Shown piece by piece: positions 33,720 through 46,345 of a DNA stretch of 64,000 bases. Below the pieces are notes generated by a model. It did no database searches and was not told the origin of the DNA. It worked only from the letters and a program-made list of their open reading frames with translations. The stretch is taken from contig BSYO01000004.1 in assembly GCA_033239525.1 (NCBI GenBank), positions 25,892,037 to 25,956,036 on the forward strand, read 5' to 3'. Position 1 is the first letter of the stretch. The number at the start of each line of letters is the position of its first letter. The position numbers were made by a program, and so were the translations under genes. The DNA is from Nepenthes gracilis. Taxonomy: Eukaryota > Streptophyta > Magnoliopsida > Caryophyllales > Nepenthaceae.

Positions 33720-36170
33720 ATCAACTAAATTGATTTTACCTGACTTACGAAGTCAACTATAAGTACATAATTTAAAACTAATAGTCACCAATTTTATAAT
33801 TTTAATATTTTTTATAAGGCAAATTTAAATTTAATATGTACCTTATATTAAAATAACTTTTTAAATAAAGTTCAGTCAATTCTTTAAATATTTAACTTTA
33901 AATTCTATATATCATACCAGTAAATAAGAAGTCAGAGGACATAAAACTCATTCATCGATATTTTTTAATATTTAAATAAAAAAATTTTCTATAAAAATAA
34001 AAAATAATCAATAATTTGGATATAAGTGTGTGTCATAAAATGTTAGGATTAGAGAGTTTAACTTCATAATTATTGAAGGGCATCAATGACTAGGCATGTG
34101 CCCTGTCCTTGCCTTCTCTTCTAGTTTTAGATTTAGTCCCTCCTTGACTAAGAAAAAATGATATTTTTGTAATTTTATTATTAATTAGCATACAATCTTA
34201 AAGTAACATGATTGCTCATCAATTATAGCATTATATCGGTTACATAAATTTTATAACTGCTCAATATTTAATACTTATCATTTGATAGTTGTAACTATTT
34301 ATTTAATATGATCATTTATCGTTTAATTATCTAATTATTCGTTAAAATTTAATATCTGATTTAATCTTCTATCAGACCATTGGGTGCTTCAATCTTTAAT
34401 ATTTTAAGCCATTCAATCATTTGGTCATTGAGCGGATCGAATGTCTAGATAAATTTTTTATTCTCTTTAATTTCGAGTTAAACAACTCGATTGTTTTATA
34501 TTTCTTCACGAGCTTGCCATCTATAGGCTATGTATTTCACCGGATCAGTATAATCTTATTTAAAATTGTACCCAACAAAATTAATACGTGTTTTTTTTTA
34601 TAAAAACACTTAAGATTTAACATATTTTATAGAGATAAATAAATTATAATAATCAATTAAAAATTTCAACAAATCAGCAAAGAATTTCAATATAATAATT
34701 AATAAATTAATATAGATAGTTTTGTACATAAATAAATTTTTAAGCACTCTAATATATGAATAGTATAACAGATAAGAAGAATAAATTGGCCGGGGATGGA
34801 GCTTTGGATTCCTGCATGCACAATCAGTAAGTATAGTCTATCGACATTTTTGCCAAAACCCAAGATTAGAACTTACGTTGCGTCTCAATTGTGGGTTGGG
34901 AAGGGCGGTGGGCGGGCCCCTTGGAAATGCTGGGCCTGCTGCTATGTTGTTTTCATCCTTAGATTTATAAAAATTCAACTAATAAGATTTAATATTTAAA
35001 AAATAATATAATTTTTTTATTATTTTTAAAATATTAAAATATGTAAATATTCTTATCATAATAAAAAAAATTGTTTATAGGTTTTTTCCTTTAAGTTTTT
35101 CAATTAGATTTAAATCTAGCGATTCAAGAAATAAAAAGAAATTATATAGCAAAAAACACTACACAACAGACGTGCTTAACTGCCGCTATTCTTAAGACAT
35201 GCACGTCTTACAAGTTATCTTGTAACTGCTAACGTGTTATTTTTACAAATCACACGATCCATTCTTGTGAAAATTTAGGGTCTCTATCTTATTAATAGAG
35301 TAGATGATTCAATTCTTCTCAATTACAATCATTCGATTAATATTAAACAGTTAATATACATCTTTTTTAAAAAATTGACTAACTTTTTTATTTTTTTAAA
35401 AAAATAACAAATCACCTAAGTAATATTAAATAATTATGATCAAAAAAGTTAAACTTATCCCTTTTTAAAGAAATAGGCTCTCCAATTATCTATTATGAAA
35501 ATAGCGCAAATGTAATGTTTGAATTATGTTATTCCTATTGCTAAGATATGGGATGGACTTTCAGCATATTAACAGTGCATCTGCCTCATTGCAAAACAAT
35601 CCTTATTAGCATGGATACATATTTGCTAGTTGAATTGTTTTAAATAAGCCAAAAATATGTATTTGTTAGTCCACCCCATATCTTATAAATTATAACCATT
35701 CGATTAATATTAAATAGTTAAGATTTTATAAATTATACTAACGCCTATCTCGAGCAATCATGTCTACTTTTATCTATTTCAATTTTACATTTTCTGATAG
35801 TATGTCAAATGCTAGGTCCATGTATAATAAAAGCACCACAAGAATGCACCATTATGCATTTAGTACAAATAGTATAGTACTATATAAGCCAATTTATAAC
35901 ACAAATTTTATATATTATCTCAAATTTATTTAGAAACCACTTAGGGGTCTAAAGCCATTGTGTTCTAAGTCAAAAAGGGCATAGCTACTAAGAGCATTCT
36001 GCCTAATAATTCATGCAACCACTATCAACCTCCTTTTACCAATTGTGGCATTTGCAGGACGATTCTTCTCTTTCATTTTAGTTACTATATTTTGGAGCAC
36101 CACCCCCAGCTTAGTTACTATATATATATATATTATTACATCCTTGTAACTATATTCTAGCAAGCATTAT
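33720..36170. other. AT-rich intergenic DNA with a small GC-rich island
   Basis: No gene supported. A GC-rich patch at 34785-34960 contains GGGCGGTGGGCGGGCCCC. Related ~40-bp segments with CATTCGATTAATATTAAA occur at about 35325 and 35695 in the same orientation, suggesting a small dispersed repeat. Confidence 0.45.
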
Positions 36171-36182
36171 CAATCAGCAGCT

Positions 36183-36443
36183 ATGGAGGAGACTAAGCAG
36201 CAGAGAATGAGAGGCAGGCCAAAGAAATTGGCTACAAAGACGAGTACTGTCGATCAGGGGAAGACCCGATCGAAAGCATTGAAAGACATCGATGAAACTC
36301 CGGTTGAAGAATCGACTTCGCATGGGGGAGAGGGGGAAGCGTCTATGGAGGAGCAAATGGCCACTAGCTCGGAAAAGCAAAAGGATACTGCAAATAATAT
36401 TCAACGCCGGAAGGGCACCCCAAGGCGAGCACCTTTGATTTAG
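36183..36443 (+). CDS. Small basic ORF with AT-hook-like RGRPKK, 86 aa
   Basis: It starts MEETKQQRM and has RGRPKK at residues 11-16, the core of an AT-hook, followed by a charged, low-complexity stretch rich in E, S, T and K, and RRKGTPRRAPLI at the end. The codon use is less AT-biased than the flanks. A TATATATATA stretch lies about 60 bp upstream. It may be a first exon, because TTTTCAG occurs at about 36525 and coding-like sense could follow, or the N-terminus of a retroelement protein. I cannot assign it. Confidence 0.35.
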   Translation: MEETKQQRMRGRPKKLATKTSTVDQGKTRSKALKDIDETPVEESTSHGGEGEASMEEQMATSSEKQKDTANNIQRRKGTPRRAPLI

Positions 36444-37394
36444 AACTAATCTTGTTATATTATGATATACTTAGTTCATATAATTCAATCATAATAGCGA
36501 ATACGTCATTATGTTATTTTTAATTTTCAGGAAGACTTGGGTGTTGTTTCTTTAAGAACCAACGGAAAAAGAAAATTCTGGTAATTTTATTTGGATCTTA
36601 AAAGTTCGACCAAATAAAAAGGAAATTTGCTTAAAAGTAATTATTAATATTTTGGTTTTATTTTTCTAAAAATGTTCATCTTTTCTTAATAATTTAGGTT
36701 TGAATTATGGATTTAAGACCAAAAAAAACAAGCAATTTGACAAAATAGAGTCTCATTCTATTGCTACATGGTTGAAAGACCGACACATGGTTTTTACGAG
36801 CAAGGTTAGATCATTTAGAGTCTATTCTGAATCCATAATATACGAGGCTAAAAATTATATTGTTTTTTTTTTTTGTTCATCCATATTAATAATTATTATT
36901 TTTTGTTAATTTAGACCGGTCTAATTTTTTTATTTGTAAATTAGTCCAAAATTTTAAATTAGTATCACTATATATGATTATTATCTACAGTTATAATAAT
37001 GAGTTAGGCGAAGTTATTTTCTTATACTCAGGCAGGGTCATGGATAGAATGACCGGCCGACCTAGGTCATTTTTTATAAATTTAAATCTTTATTTAGATA
37101 AATATTGTGATTATTTAAAAAATTATTTTAATAAATTATATTATTATATAATTAGTAACTATTTTATATAAAAATTATCCACTTTATTAATATTTTTACC
37201 TTTTTAAAATAATTTATATTTTTAGATACTTTTATATTAATATAATATTTATTAATCGGTCCACATCAATCAACTTTGAATTATAGATAATACGATTATG
37301 ATATTTTATTAGGTAAATGAGTCTTATCCTATAGGAAATCAATCATAATTTCTCATTTAAATCTGCACTAAACCTAATTTTTATTAGGTGTAAT

Positions 37395-37790
37395 GGAGAT
37401 TAATTTGGAATCAACAATTATTCATGCTAAGACAAGGAGTGGGTAAACTTACTGCCACCTTAAACCAAGGAGTGCAAATAGCTAAGCTTAGTTGAAAAAT
37501 CTCATGCCCAAGGCTACGCCTATCCCTGACCGGACATCCAATACATTTCGAGATCACAATACTGTAGACTACGAAGCCAATCTCTCTAAATGAGGTCTGA
37601 AGTCGGATCGAAGAGGGCATGAAAAGGCTGAAAATAGCGATACCAAAGTAAAGCTTTTTGAAAGAGAAAAATGAGTTATAGGTTTCTTCCCACTTCACTT
37701 TGAAAAGGGGCGTTGAAAAAACACAGACACAGTGAAAATACTCCTAGACTAGAGAAGGTTTCCTCGTCAGTCTGATATTCGATGGCAATT
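37395..37790. other. GC-richer island of unknown origin
   Basis: About 400 bp with GC near 43 percent by eye sits in DNA of roughly 25 percent. A 95-codon minus-strand frame spans 37698-37411 without recognisable motif. Transferred organelle DNA or a TE fragment are both possible. Confidence 0.3.
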
Positions 37791-39179
37791 TAGTATATGA
37801 GATGGTGGAGCATGAATTTTAAACCCAATTAACAGTGAGATTAGAAAAGAAAACATATTTTAATATACTAATTATTAAGTTAGAAAATTTTATTGACCTT
37901 ATTAAATATCATTAGTTAATACCATAAAATTTTTTTATTGGTCAATATAAATTGCTTAATTTTTATAAAATTAGTTAAATTTTGACCATTTTTTATAAAA
38001 ACAATATTATAATTATTTCACATTTACTTTATTAAAAATATTGAATTATAAAATTACTGACTTCACCCAAAAAACCTTTAACCATGACTCATTTATCACT
38101 ATAAGATTAATTAAAATTTGACTTTTTTAAAATAATAATATAATAATTTTAAATTTATACCATTAAAAATATAAAATTATAAAGTTACTGATTCTATTAA
38201 AAAAAAAAAACCATAAAGTTGCATTTTAGTCAGACTATGAGCATAGGCTATTATCTAAGTAGGCCTCTTTTCATCACTTGCTCCAACTATAAAAAGGAAG
38301 AAGTCTTCTAGCATACGACATGTCCATCCACTTATGTGAATTTCTTTAGGCAACATAAGATTTTTATTTTTTTAATTCTATCATTAGTAAGATTTTTATT
38401 TTATATAAAATATAATTGAGCTTGACCATATTATAAGTTTTGCACTAGTACAATGTTGTATAATTTTTATTAGTATTTAAAGAGAATAGCAAAGTTATTA
38501 AAAAAAAGAATATTAATAAAAATTAATTTATAATTAAGTAGCGTATTTAACATTTGTCAATAATAAGAGATAGAATCTTACTAATTATAAGAAAAATGAA
38601 GCTTTTGATTTATTGTGATTCAGTTCGTTAGTGTAAAGATATTTCTACTATAAAATAGAGAGTTCGTAGGTTTTATTCTATAAATTAAATGACGACATAA
38701 TTTTCTACTAAGGAGAACTAATATTTTAATATAAAACAAAAGCAAGCTCGACCGACCACTATTACTACATACTAATCTAATGGCATGTAGGCCAATTTGG
38801 CATATAAAGTAACTTAATTTTAAATATATATATATATATATATACTTTTTTAAATAAGGCTGTTTATTCATTTGACTATACTAATATTGTCGAATAATCT
38901 CCCAATTAAAACTTATTTGCATTAGCACTAGAAATTCCAAAGCCCAGTTTAAGTTTTCTTAAAATATTTTTTATGTTAAATTTATTTTATTGTTTAATTT
39001 TGTGATAAGATTTAATCCTAATTAAGACATGTTTTAATCTTTTTTTATATAGGTTGTGCTCAAATTTGTTTCAAGACAAATTTTGCAATATTTAATTGAT
39101 TTGGCTCATAAACGGTGATAAAGATAAAACTCTTCTTTTGTCCATAAAGATAAAATTTTTGATTCATCACCCGTAATAT

Positions 39180-40260
39180 TTTTAGGAGGAGTCCATCCAG
39201 TTTGGATGCTGGCCCACACGCGCTCTTCTATCAATTTGAGGAAAGCTTTCTGTGAGTTTTCTAATAGGGGTAGTTACTCCCATAAAAAAAGGGAGGTACT
39301 GATAGAGATTTACTTGTATATATCTAGAGTTGGGGGTCGCAAATCGGGTGAATCTCTAATACCAATTGAAAGGAACTAGGCTTTCCCTGAGACGATAGTT
39401 TCAACCCCTTTTTATAATTTAGAAAAATAGTAAAAAATAAATATTGAATACAACGTAAAGAATATTTGAATCTAAATAATATAAATAATAATAAGTACAA
39501 AATGTAAAACAATGAGTAATAATAAAAAAGAGAATTTTTTATAACGAAGAAAAAATTTAATAATCGCGACTATTGAAAAAAATTTTCTAATTTTCAATGA
39601 CCAAGAAAGATATGTATTATGAAAATCAATTTATAAATCGGGTGATACAAACGCGCTAATTTAGTCAACTTACTCTCGTCTTATAATCTTCATCAAGAAA
39701 CGCCTTAAATTTGCCCACAATAATAAAATCGGATACTTTTCGGTATTCAGGTCAATCTTTCTTCGCGAATAGCTTGAATTGCCGTACACCATTGGAGCTT
39801 GGTATCTATGTCATTGACGTTGCTACGAAGGTTAACAGGTAAAAAGAGATGTAATGAATAAAATTAAGGTGGTAAGGAAATTTTAGAAGATTAGTACATA
39901 GAATGGATGAAGTTTTCTCAGGTGGGCATAAATTTTTGGCTTGAAATAATAAATAATAACAATAATTGCCATTAGTAAGTACTCTTTCAACCTCATTGGG
40001 TGAAGAAGAAATGCTCCTATATATAAAGGAGCCCAAAAACTACATTTAAATAAAAGAGCCGTTGGGGATATTAGGGTCACGCTGCTCAAGTGCATAGCAG
40101 GTGCACGTGAGGGTTTAAGGATTGGGCGCTCGAGCACGTGAGGGTAAATACACTTTAATGGTGTCTCGAGCGCTCGTTAAACATCCACTTTTACAAAAAT
40201 GCACATCAGTGGCATCTTTGGTACTTACCGGGTGACAAAAAGTCGTAGATATAAGAGAGG
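39180..40260 (-). mobile_element. Copia LTR with leader, truncated
   Basis: On the minus strand, an LTR ends ...CTTTCA at 39367 and is followed by AT and then TGGTATTAGAG, a mutated tRNA-Met primer-binding site (39353-39364). A leader of about 170 bp (39180-39350) follows; it is homologous to 63370-63544 (shared GGTAGTTACTCCC). In the LTR a TATA box CTTTATATATAGG lies at about 40015-40027. The LTR start near 40,260 is approximate. No gag or pol is present. Confidence 0.6.
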
Positions 40261-40279
40261 TGTGATAATGATTCTCAAA

Positions 40280-40700
40280 TAAAAATTTAATGTAGATTTT
40301 TTAAATACATAAAAATATATCAAAGAATGACCAAATGAGTAACCGGATGTAATCACAAAATATACAAATAAAAAATATAATTAATTGCTCGTACAATTGT
40401 CGGATTGGGATTAATGCCTTCTAAAGTTTCTTCAAATCAATTAGTAGTAATTCTTCGTTAAATTAATTAACATGTGTGTTGTTGTGCTTGCTTTTTTTTT
40501 TTTTCCTCAGTTATATTAAATTAGACGTATAAAGTTATTTTTAAATAATAAATTAATAAAAAATGAAAATTTTGTTAATATACAAATTGTTTCTTTATAG
40601 GCTGTCTCCTTCAAGAACTGAAGCTTGTCAGAGCAGATTGATTGCTAGTACAAATCACGGAAGCCAAGGTCGATGCAAGAAACAAAAAAAGGCCTCGTGA
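40280..40700. other. AT-rich upstream region of the CLE gene
   Basis: No gene. A T-run at about 40,490-40,505 and AT-rich DNA precede the CLE promoter. Confidence 0.4.
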
Positions 40701-40710
40701 AGAAGCAAGC

Positions 40711-40720
40711 ATATAATAAA
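40711..40720 (+). promoter_or_regulatory. Possible TATA box of the CLE gene
   Basis: ATATAATAAA about 200 bp before the ATG, followed by a long CT-rich leader (CTCTCTCTGTCTCC, CTCCTCCTCCTGCTTC). The distance would require a leader of about 170 bp. Confidence 0.35.
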
Positions 40721-40916
40721 GTTAAAGGATCCCTAGAGAACTGTGCTCCCTGTTTGTAGGGTTGTAGCCTAATCACACTGGCCATGTAAGCTTTTTGAGC
40801 TTTTTTTTCCCTCTTTAACTTGCCAAATAATACCATCTTGCTTTCTGTCCTCTCTCTGTCTCCCTACTTCTCCTCCTCCTCCTGCTTCTTCTTCTTCCTC
40901 CACATCGGCGGTGGCC

Positions 40917-41150
40917 ATGCTAAATCGGCAGAACCCACATCAACTGCCAGCGGCGGTGATCTTTTTGGTGGCGTTTGTTTCAATTTTGGCGGCCGGCGAC
41001 GAGAAGGAAACAGTGGCAGTCGGCATGATTAACGACCACTCGACGAGCAATGTTGGCAGTGAAGAGAAGATAGAGCAACGCTTCAAGTTCATATACTCGA
41101 GCAAGAGAAGAGTCCCCAATGCCTTTGACCCACTTCACAATCGCCGGTGA
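40917..41150 (+). CDS. CLE: CLE-family signalling peptide precursor, 77 aa
   Basis: The ATG at 40917 follows GGTGGCC; the codon two before it is GTG and is not a plant start. Residues 12-26 (AAVIFLVAFVSILAA) form the hydrophobic core of a signal peptide, so the precursor is secreted. A variable region follows, and residues 64-75 are RRVPNAFDPLHN, a 12-residue CLE motif, with a basic tail RR at 76-77. CLE peptides are cut from such precursors and bind leucine-rich-repeat receptor kinases to control meristem, vascular and root development. The motif is unusual: position 6 is Ala rather than Gly and position 7 is Phe rather than Pro, so the hydroxyproline-7 that carries arabinose in CLV3-type peptides is absent; Pro4 and DPLHN are kept. 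Single exon, as is common in the family. Identity with a named CLE is not claimed. Confidence 0.88.
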   Translation: MLNRQNPHQLPAAVIFLVAFVSILAAGDEKETVAVGMINDHSTSNVGSEEKIEQRFKFIYSSKRRVPNAFDPLHNRR

Positions 41151-41299
41151 ATGAAGATGGACTCATCCATGGCCGATCAACTCATTGGGCGTCCAAAGAA
41201 TGAAAGATGGAGAGTGACGATTTGAGGAAGTAGTCACTGCTGATTTGCTGTGCACTTTGCTGCTTCGCGGAGGGCGACTTCTGCTAGACTAACTGGTAG

Positions 41300-42498
41300 T
41301 GCAATTTAAGCATTTTTATTAGCAGTTAAAGTCGTATTTTAACAGTTTTATATTTAAGGGCGAGTTCTCTTGCACAGTAAAAGATTAGATATTGTAAAGA
41401 ACATACATTTACCCTCAACTTTATGTGGAGCTCTGGCTCTTCCTACATGTGTGTTGGCATTCAAAACACATAGCAGCCAAACGAAACCTCAAATCATTTC
41501 TTAATAGTCATTCACCAAACTCATCAAAGCATAATAAATAAAATATACAACTAAATTACAGAAATTATAAAATAATATTTAATATAAAAAATACTTATCA
41601 CCCATAAAAAAAAAATTATATAACAACTTTAAAATAAATTTATTATAAATTGAATTGCTACACATAACCTTCTTCAATATATCTTCAGAACAATCGTATA
41701 AATGGTTGGTCAAATACAACCCCAATTACACCCAATAGCCCATAAAAGAATGTTACAAATGAGTCAATAATCGATAATATAATCTAGAATTGATACTAAA
41801 TTAATATACTCAATTTTGATGAATAATAAAACTCAAATTAAATCTTAACTAAATATTAAAAGTTTTTATTTTTTTTCTCTCTTTGTACTATGGCCCTTGT
41901 ATTAAAATGATCTCTTGTACTTATCCTAAAATCACAATTGGACATTTTATATAATATAGATGTACATACACCTTTTAAGCACACATTAAGCACCGGCCTC
42001 ATGTGCGAGTACTCTTTAGATGTGCCTACTTTGGTACCTACTCACATGTGCCTCCTTAACATCGACCAAGAGCTAACACTTCTAGTATCCACAATAAAGT
42101 GTTAGCTCATAAATATTCTGCTGCAATCGTCGTACTAAAATCAAGCTAAGTACTAGATAATTATTCTATTAAGTGTAATATGGAGTGATTCAAAATCTAA
42201 TAAAATATTGCTTTAAATGATCCAAACAAGTGATTATCTTTGATTGTAAGAAGAAAAGGCTAAATGTTGGACATGCTAAATACATGTTAAATACTAGGTT
42301 AGTAATAACACGGCAAATCATCTAATGAAACTGAATAATTCGACAAATAAGATCCATGTCTCGAATCCTTTTTTTAAACTATCTAAAATATCATATATAT
42401 TAAAATTATCAGTAATTAAAAATTATTATTATATTTATCTAGTCAGATATCGGATGCGACTTTAAAATTTTTTGTTTTATTAGCCTTACTAATAATAA

Positions 42499-42536
<38 letters not shown>

Positions 42537-43050
42537 TATGTATGTATATGTATGTATATATGTGTATGTATGTATGGGTTACACATTAATATTCCAAAAT
42601 TAACCCAAACTTATTTAGTTTTTTTGATCTTAGTGAAAAAAATAATAATTGTAGTATATTTTTTTAGTTAAGTAAATTATCAACATTATTTTAATGAATA
42701 TTTAAATTTATAATTTATTAAAAACAATATATAAATGTGTTAATATATTATTATACAGTATAAATAATATATATTGGTTGAGTTGGGTTTGAATTTTGAC
42801 ATGATAAATCTAAATCCAACTCAAATTCAATTATACATCTCTCCATTTTATCCAAACTCAGCCCCAAATCTGATTTAAATGACCAAAATCCAACCAATTA
42901 TTATAGAGCCTTCTTAACTTCCCTTTTTTTTACCATTCTATCCAGAAGAAGAAAATAGTTATCATTATTTTTTTTCAAATAAATAATTTATTCTCATTAT
43001 ATTTATATACTTAAGATAAACCAAAAATATATTATTTATTTTGTAGCTAG
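41300..43050. other. AT-rich intergenic DNA
   Basis: No gene supported. It contains the AT/ATGT microsatellite listed separately. Confidence 0.5.
42503..42578. repeat. Microsatellite (AT)n followed by (ATGT)n
   Basis: Fifteen or so AT units run into a stretch of GTAT/ATGT units. Confidence 0.9.
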
Positions 43051-43299
43051 GTATTTATGCCTCGTGATGGCGGATACTGTCTTTTCCTGGATGTCTTTTG
43101 CGCCCCTATTGTACGGTCTTTGCATCTGACATTAAAATGTGAGTGGGACTTCAATATTCTGTCCTGCAGCAAAAAAATACGATCCGTAGGGTACGTAAAA
43201 ACAGTCACGTAACTTTATAATATGAATGTTTTAATATATTATAGAATTAGGATTATATTATTAATATCATTAGTAATTAATTAGTCTAATAGTATCTTG

Positions 43300-44760
43300 G
43301 ATCAGCACATATCCAAGCCCAATCGTCAATACGATAAGAGGCTAACAAACAATAAGTCGGCCTCAATAAGGAGATCCATCCGATCCAACCTAAAAGCATA
43401 GTGGCGATTAGAAAGAGACCCATTTAGCAATGAGTCCAAAGAGATGAGTATTAATGGCCGAACAAACAACACAATCAAACGGACCAATTCAAAAGGTCAT
43501 TGGGCAGACAGTTAGTAGAGCGGCCAGAGTGCACACGTACAAAGTGTCGCTTAAAGCCACCTGACAACTGTACCAGGGAACCACTCATAACCTCCTTATC
43601 GCAGCAAGGCGACGTTTGACACGGTGGCTTCCGTTAACATCCTAATAGCCAAATAATCTTGGTGGAATACCTGTCGATCACCTTGATACCAAAGTTTCAT
43701 CTACAAAGTATTATAAACTCATTCATCATTCATGGGATCACAGGGGAAGGAGAGGACTCTGGGTAGAAAGAAGACCCTCAGATAAAAGAGTAACCCTCTG
43801 GAGGACAATGAGAGAGCCACGACACCCTCTTGATAGTAGTTCTCAAGGGCGACAAACACCTAGCAGAAAATCGACTCTTAGTGGGAAAACGCGCACAAAC
43901 ATGACTCAAGAGCTTGAAAAGAACCCAACCCTATTTTCCAACATAGTTTTCTCGCATTCTCAGTGAGCCACTCCCTATTGAATGTGTCTATAGTAAGCCA
44001 CTCTTTATAAAGTGTATCTATAGTGAGCCACCCCATATTGAGTGCATTTATAGTGAGCTACTCCCTATTGAGTACATCCATAACGAGTTATTCATTGTCA
44101 AGTGTATCCATAGTGAGCCACTCTTTGTCGAGTGTATCCATGGTTTGTCACTCCCTATTGAGTGCATTCACGATGAGTCACTCCCAATCGAGTGTATTCA
44201 TAATGAGTCACTCCATATTGAATGTGTCCATAGTGAGCCACACTCTATCAAGTGCGCTAACAGTAAGCCACTCCATATCGAGTGCGTTCATAGCGAGCCA
44301 CACTCTATCGAGTGCGTTCACAGTGAAGCCACTCCTATCGAATATACCAATAGTGAGCCATTCTCTGATGAGTGCGTTTATAGTAAGCCACTCCTTGATA
44401 AGTACGTTCATAGTAAGCTACTTTCTACTAAGTACAACCTTAATAAGTCACCGACCGTGTACAACCCAAAGGGAGGCTAAACTTTCTTTCTTTTCAAACC
44501 GCCCCCGTCGAGCACACCAACAGGAGCCAGTTCTCCTCCCACATTCCCCATTCACACGCAATTCTATACTATATAGTATTCACATTACATTCTTCTATTT
44601 CTGAAAAAAAAATTTTAATTTAAATATTAAAGAATAAAACAGAAAGTGAATTCTGCCAATTTTCTGAACTCTTATTTATAGTTTATGGTGTATAGATTTC
44701 AGATTAATAACGTCGGAGATCGGATTTACTCCAACTAGACCCACAATACAATATTAGGTG
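43300..44760 (+). repeat. LTR-like dispersed repeat, copy 1
   Basis: GC-richer, non-coding block. Its end (TTTTCTGAACTCTTATTTATAG followed by TTCATGGTG-like bases at 44660-44690) matches 58,580-58,610 (CTTCTGATCTTTTATTTGCAG). Both could be LTR remnants of one family. Ends and target duplication were not found. Confidence 0.4.
43963..44460. repeat. 30-bp minisatellite, 16 units
   Basis: Units of the form GTGAGCCACTCC.TATCGAGTG followed by CGTTCATA, in exact 30-bp register from 43963 to 44442 with a partial unit after. Because 30 is divisible by three, two plus-strand frames stay open (44023-44604 and 44145-44480) and give ten-residue peptide repeats. These are treated as repeat artefacts. Confidence 0.9.
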
Positions 44761-45518
44761 ACTCCTTAATCTGTATCTTAATTTAAGAATTAGAGACGCA
44801 TCAGTAATATAATACTTAATAGATCTAAATAGACTTTCATTCTAAGAAATTATACAATGCATATATATTAAAAATTAATTAATTCAATACTTTCTGTTAT
44901 CAAAAATCATATTAAATAATCATTTTTTATACTTATTTTAAAATTGTGTTTCTTTAATAATCAATAATGTCTCTGTTTTTTTTTTAATGTTTTTAATATG
45001 TGAGATAATGATTTTATGGGACCCTCTTTATTCAGAGAATATTCCAAACATATGTGGGCCCATTATTTGTCTTCCGTAACAGCAGGTTACTTAGATGGGC
45101 AAGATAAGAAAACGTAACGCCTAAGATTTTTGGCCTCGTACACTGATAACGTTGACGGCTGGTGACTCAAATAAAGAATGTTTTTTTTTCTAGGCAATTA
45201 GCATGGAAATAGAGTTGCTAAATATTTTATTTATTTATAATTTATTTATACATATTGAGCCTATAAAATTTTTAAAAAATAAAAAATTATTATGGATCTA
45301 ATATGTAGGGTTGAATTTTAGAAAAAAATTTAAATAGTTGAAAATTTTAACATTTTTTAATTTATTAAAATAACTATTTATAAGGGATAAATTGTTATTT
45401 TTAAATTATAGTAATAATCAATAAATAAAGTTACTTTATTTTATAGCAGTGTGATATTTTCATGAGAAAATTAGTCAAATAAATAGTATAATTTACATAT
45501 GAATGAAATAAAAACATA
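44761..45518. other. AT-rich intergenic DNA
   Basis: No gene supported up to the target duplication of the Tat element. Confidence 0.5.
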
Positions 45519-45523
45519 AGAAT

Positions 45524-46098
45524 TGATGGGTATAATAACCCGAATAACTAAAAGTTACCCATGGGATTGAGTAATGAAACTATTAACTTCTACGGATGGG
45601 TTTTAGGAAGAACCGCTATAACCGCCGGAGGAGTTATGGAAACCACCGGAGTGGGAGGTTAATAAACCACCGGAGTGGGAAGTTAATAAACCACCCTGGA
45701 GTGGGAAGTTAATAAACCAACAAGGAGATGGAAAAAACCAAATATACTTATCCTAGAAGTATAACTTCTCGGGTAAGTTATGAAACCGAAGAGAAAGCCC
45801 TATAAAAGGAAAGGTAATCCTCGAGATGAAGGGGACTTCTTTTTCGGTCAAGAAAATTCTCTCTAATCTCGATATATCTAAAAAGAATAAAATAATATCT
45901 TTCCTTTTATTCTCAAAAGGCAAATGGCCCGACTTGAGCGTGGAGTGCCTTTGGGGATTTAGCCCCATCAGCTGGCCACCATCTTGTCTGCGATTGTGTT
46001 GTGACGTGAGTTCAAAAACGGAGTTACTGAATAATCCAAATTAACTACCGATGAGATCCGACACCACATCCGTCAATTCCGGGACCGCATCCGCAACA
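45524..46098 (+). repeat. 5' LTR
   Basis: TGATGGGTATAATAACC...CATCCGCAACA. TATA box CTATAAAAGG at 45800-45809. A ~27-bp sub-repeat (GGAGTGGGAAGTTAATAAACC) occurs three times at about 45645-45718, against twice in the 3' LTR. Confidence 0.95.
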
Positions 46099-46099
46099 T

Positions 46100-46117
46100 T
46101 GGCGCCGTCTGTGGGAA
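46100..46117 (+). other. Primer-binding site
   Basis: TGGCGCCGTCTGTGGGAA, one base after the 5' LTR, a common plant Gypsy primer-binding site. Confidence 0.9.
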
Positions 46118-46345
46118 AGCAAAAGCTTGATTCACCACCGAAAATAAAAATAAAAAAATGGTTAACACTCGAACACGCCAAAGTGCTGCGCAACAAGTGC
46201 TCGGAAATAAATGCTCCAACCCGGCAAGTATGCCGGCATTAGAAGATGCCGTTCGAAAATAACGTTCCTTTGCGGCCACGGGAAAGAAATCCACAGATCG
46301 GCTCATACAGCAATGAACGCCGTATGGAAGAAATGACTCAAGAGA

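Noticed and set aside
44023..44604. A 193-codon ORF
   Set aside because: It is made of the 30-bp minisatellite; the frame is open because the unit length is divisible by three.
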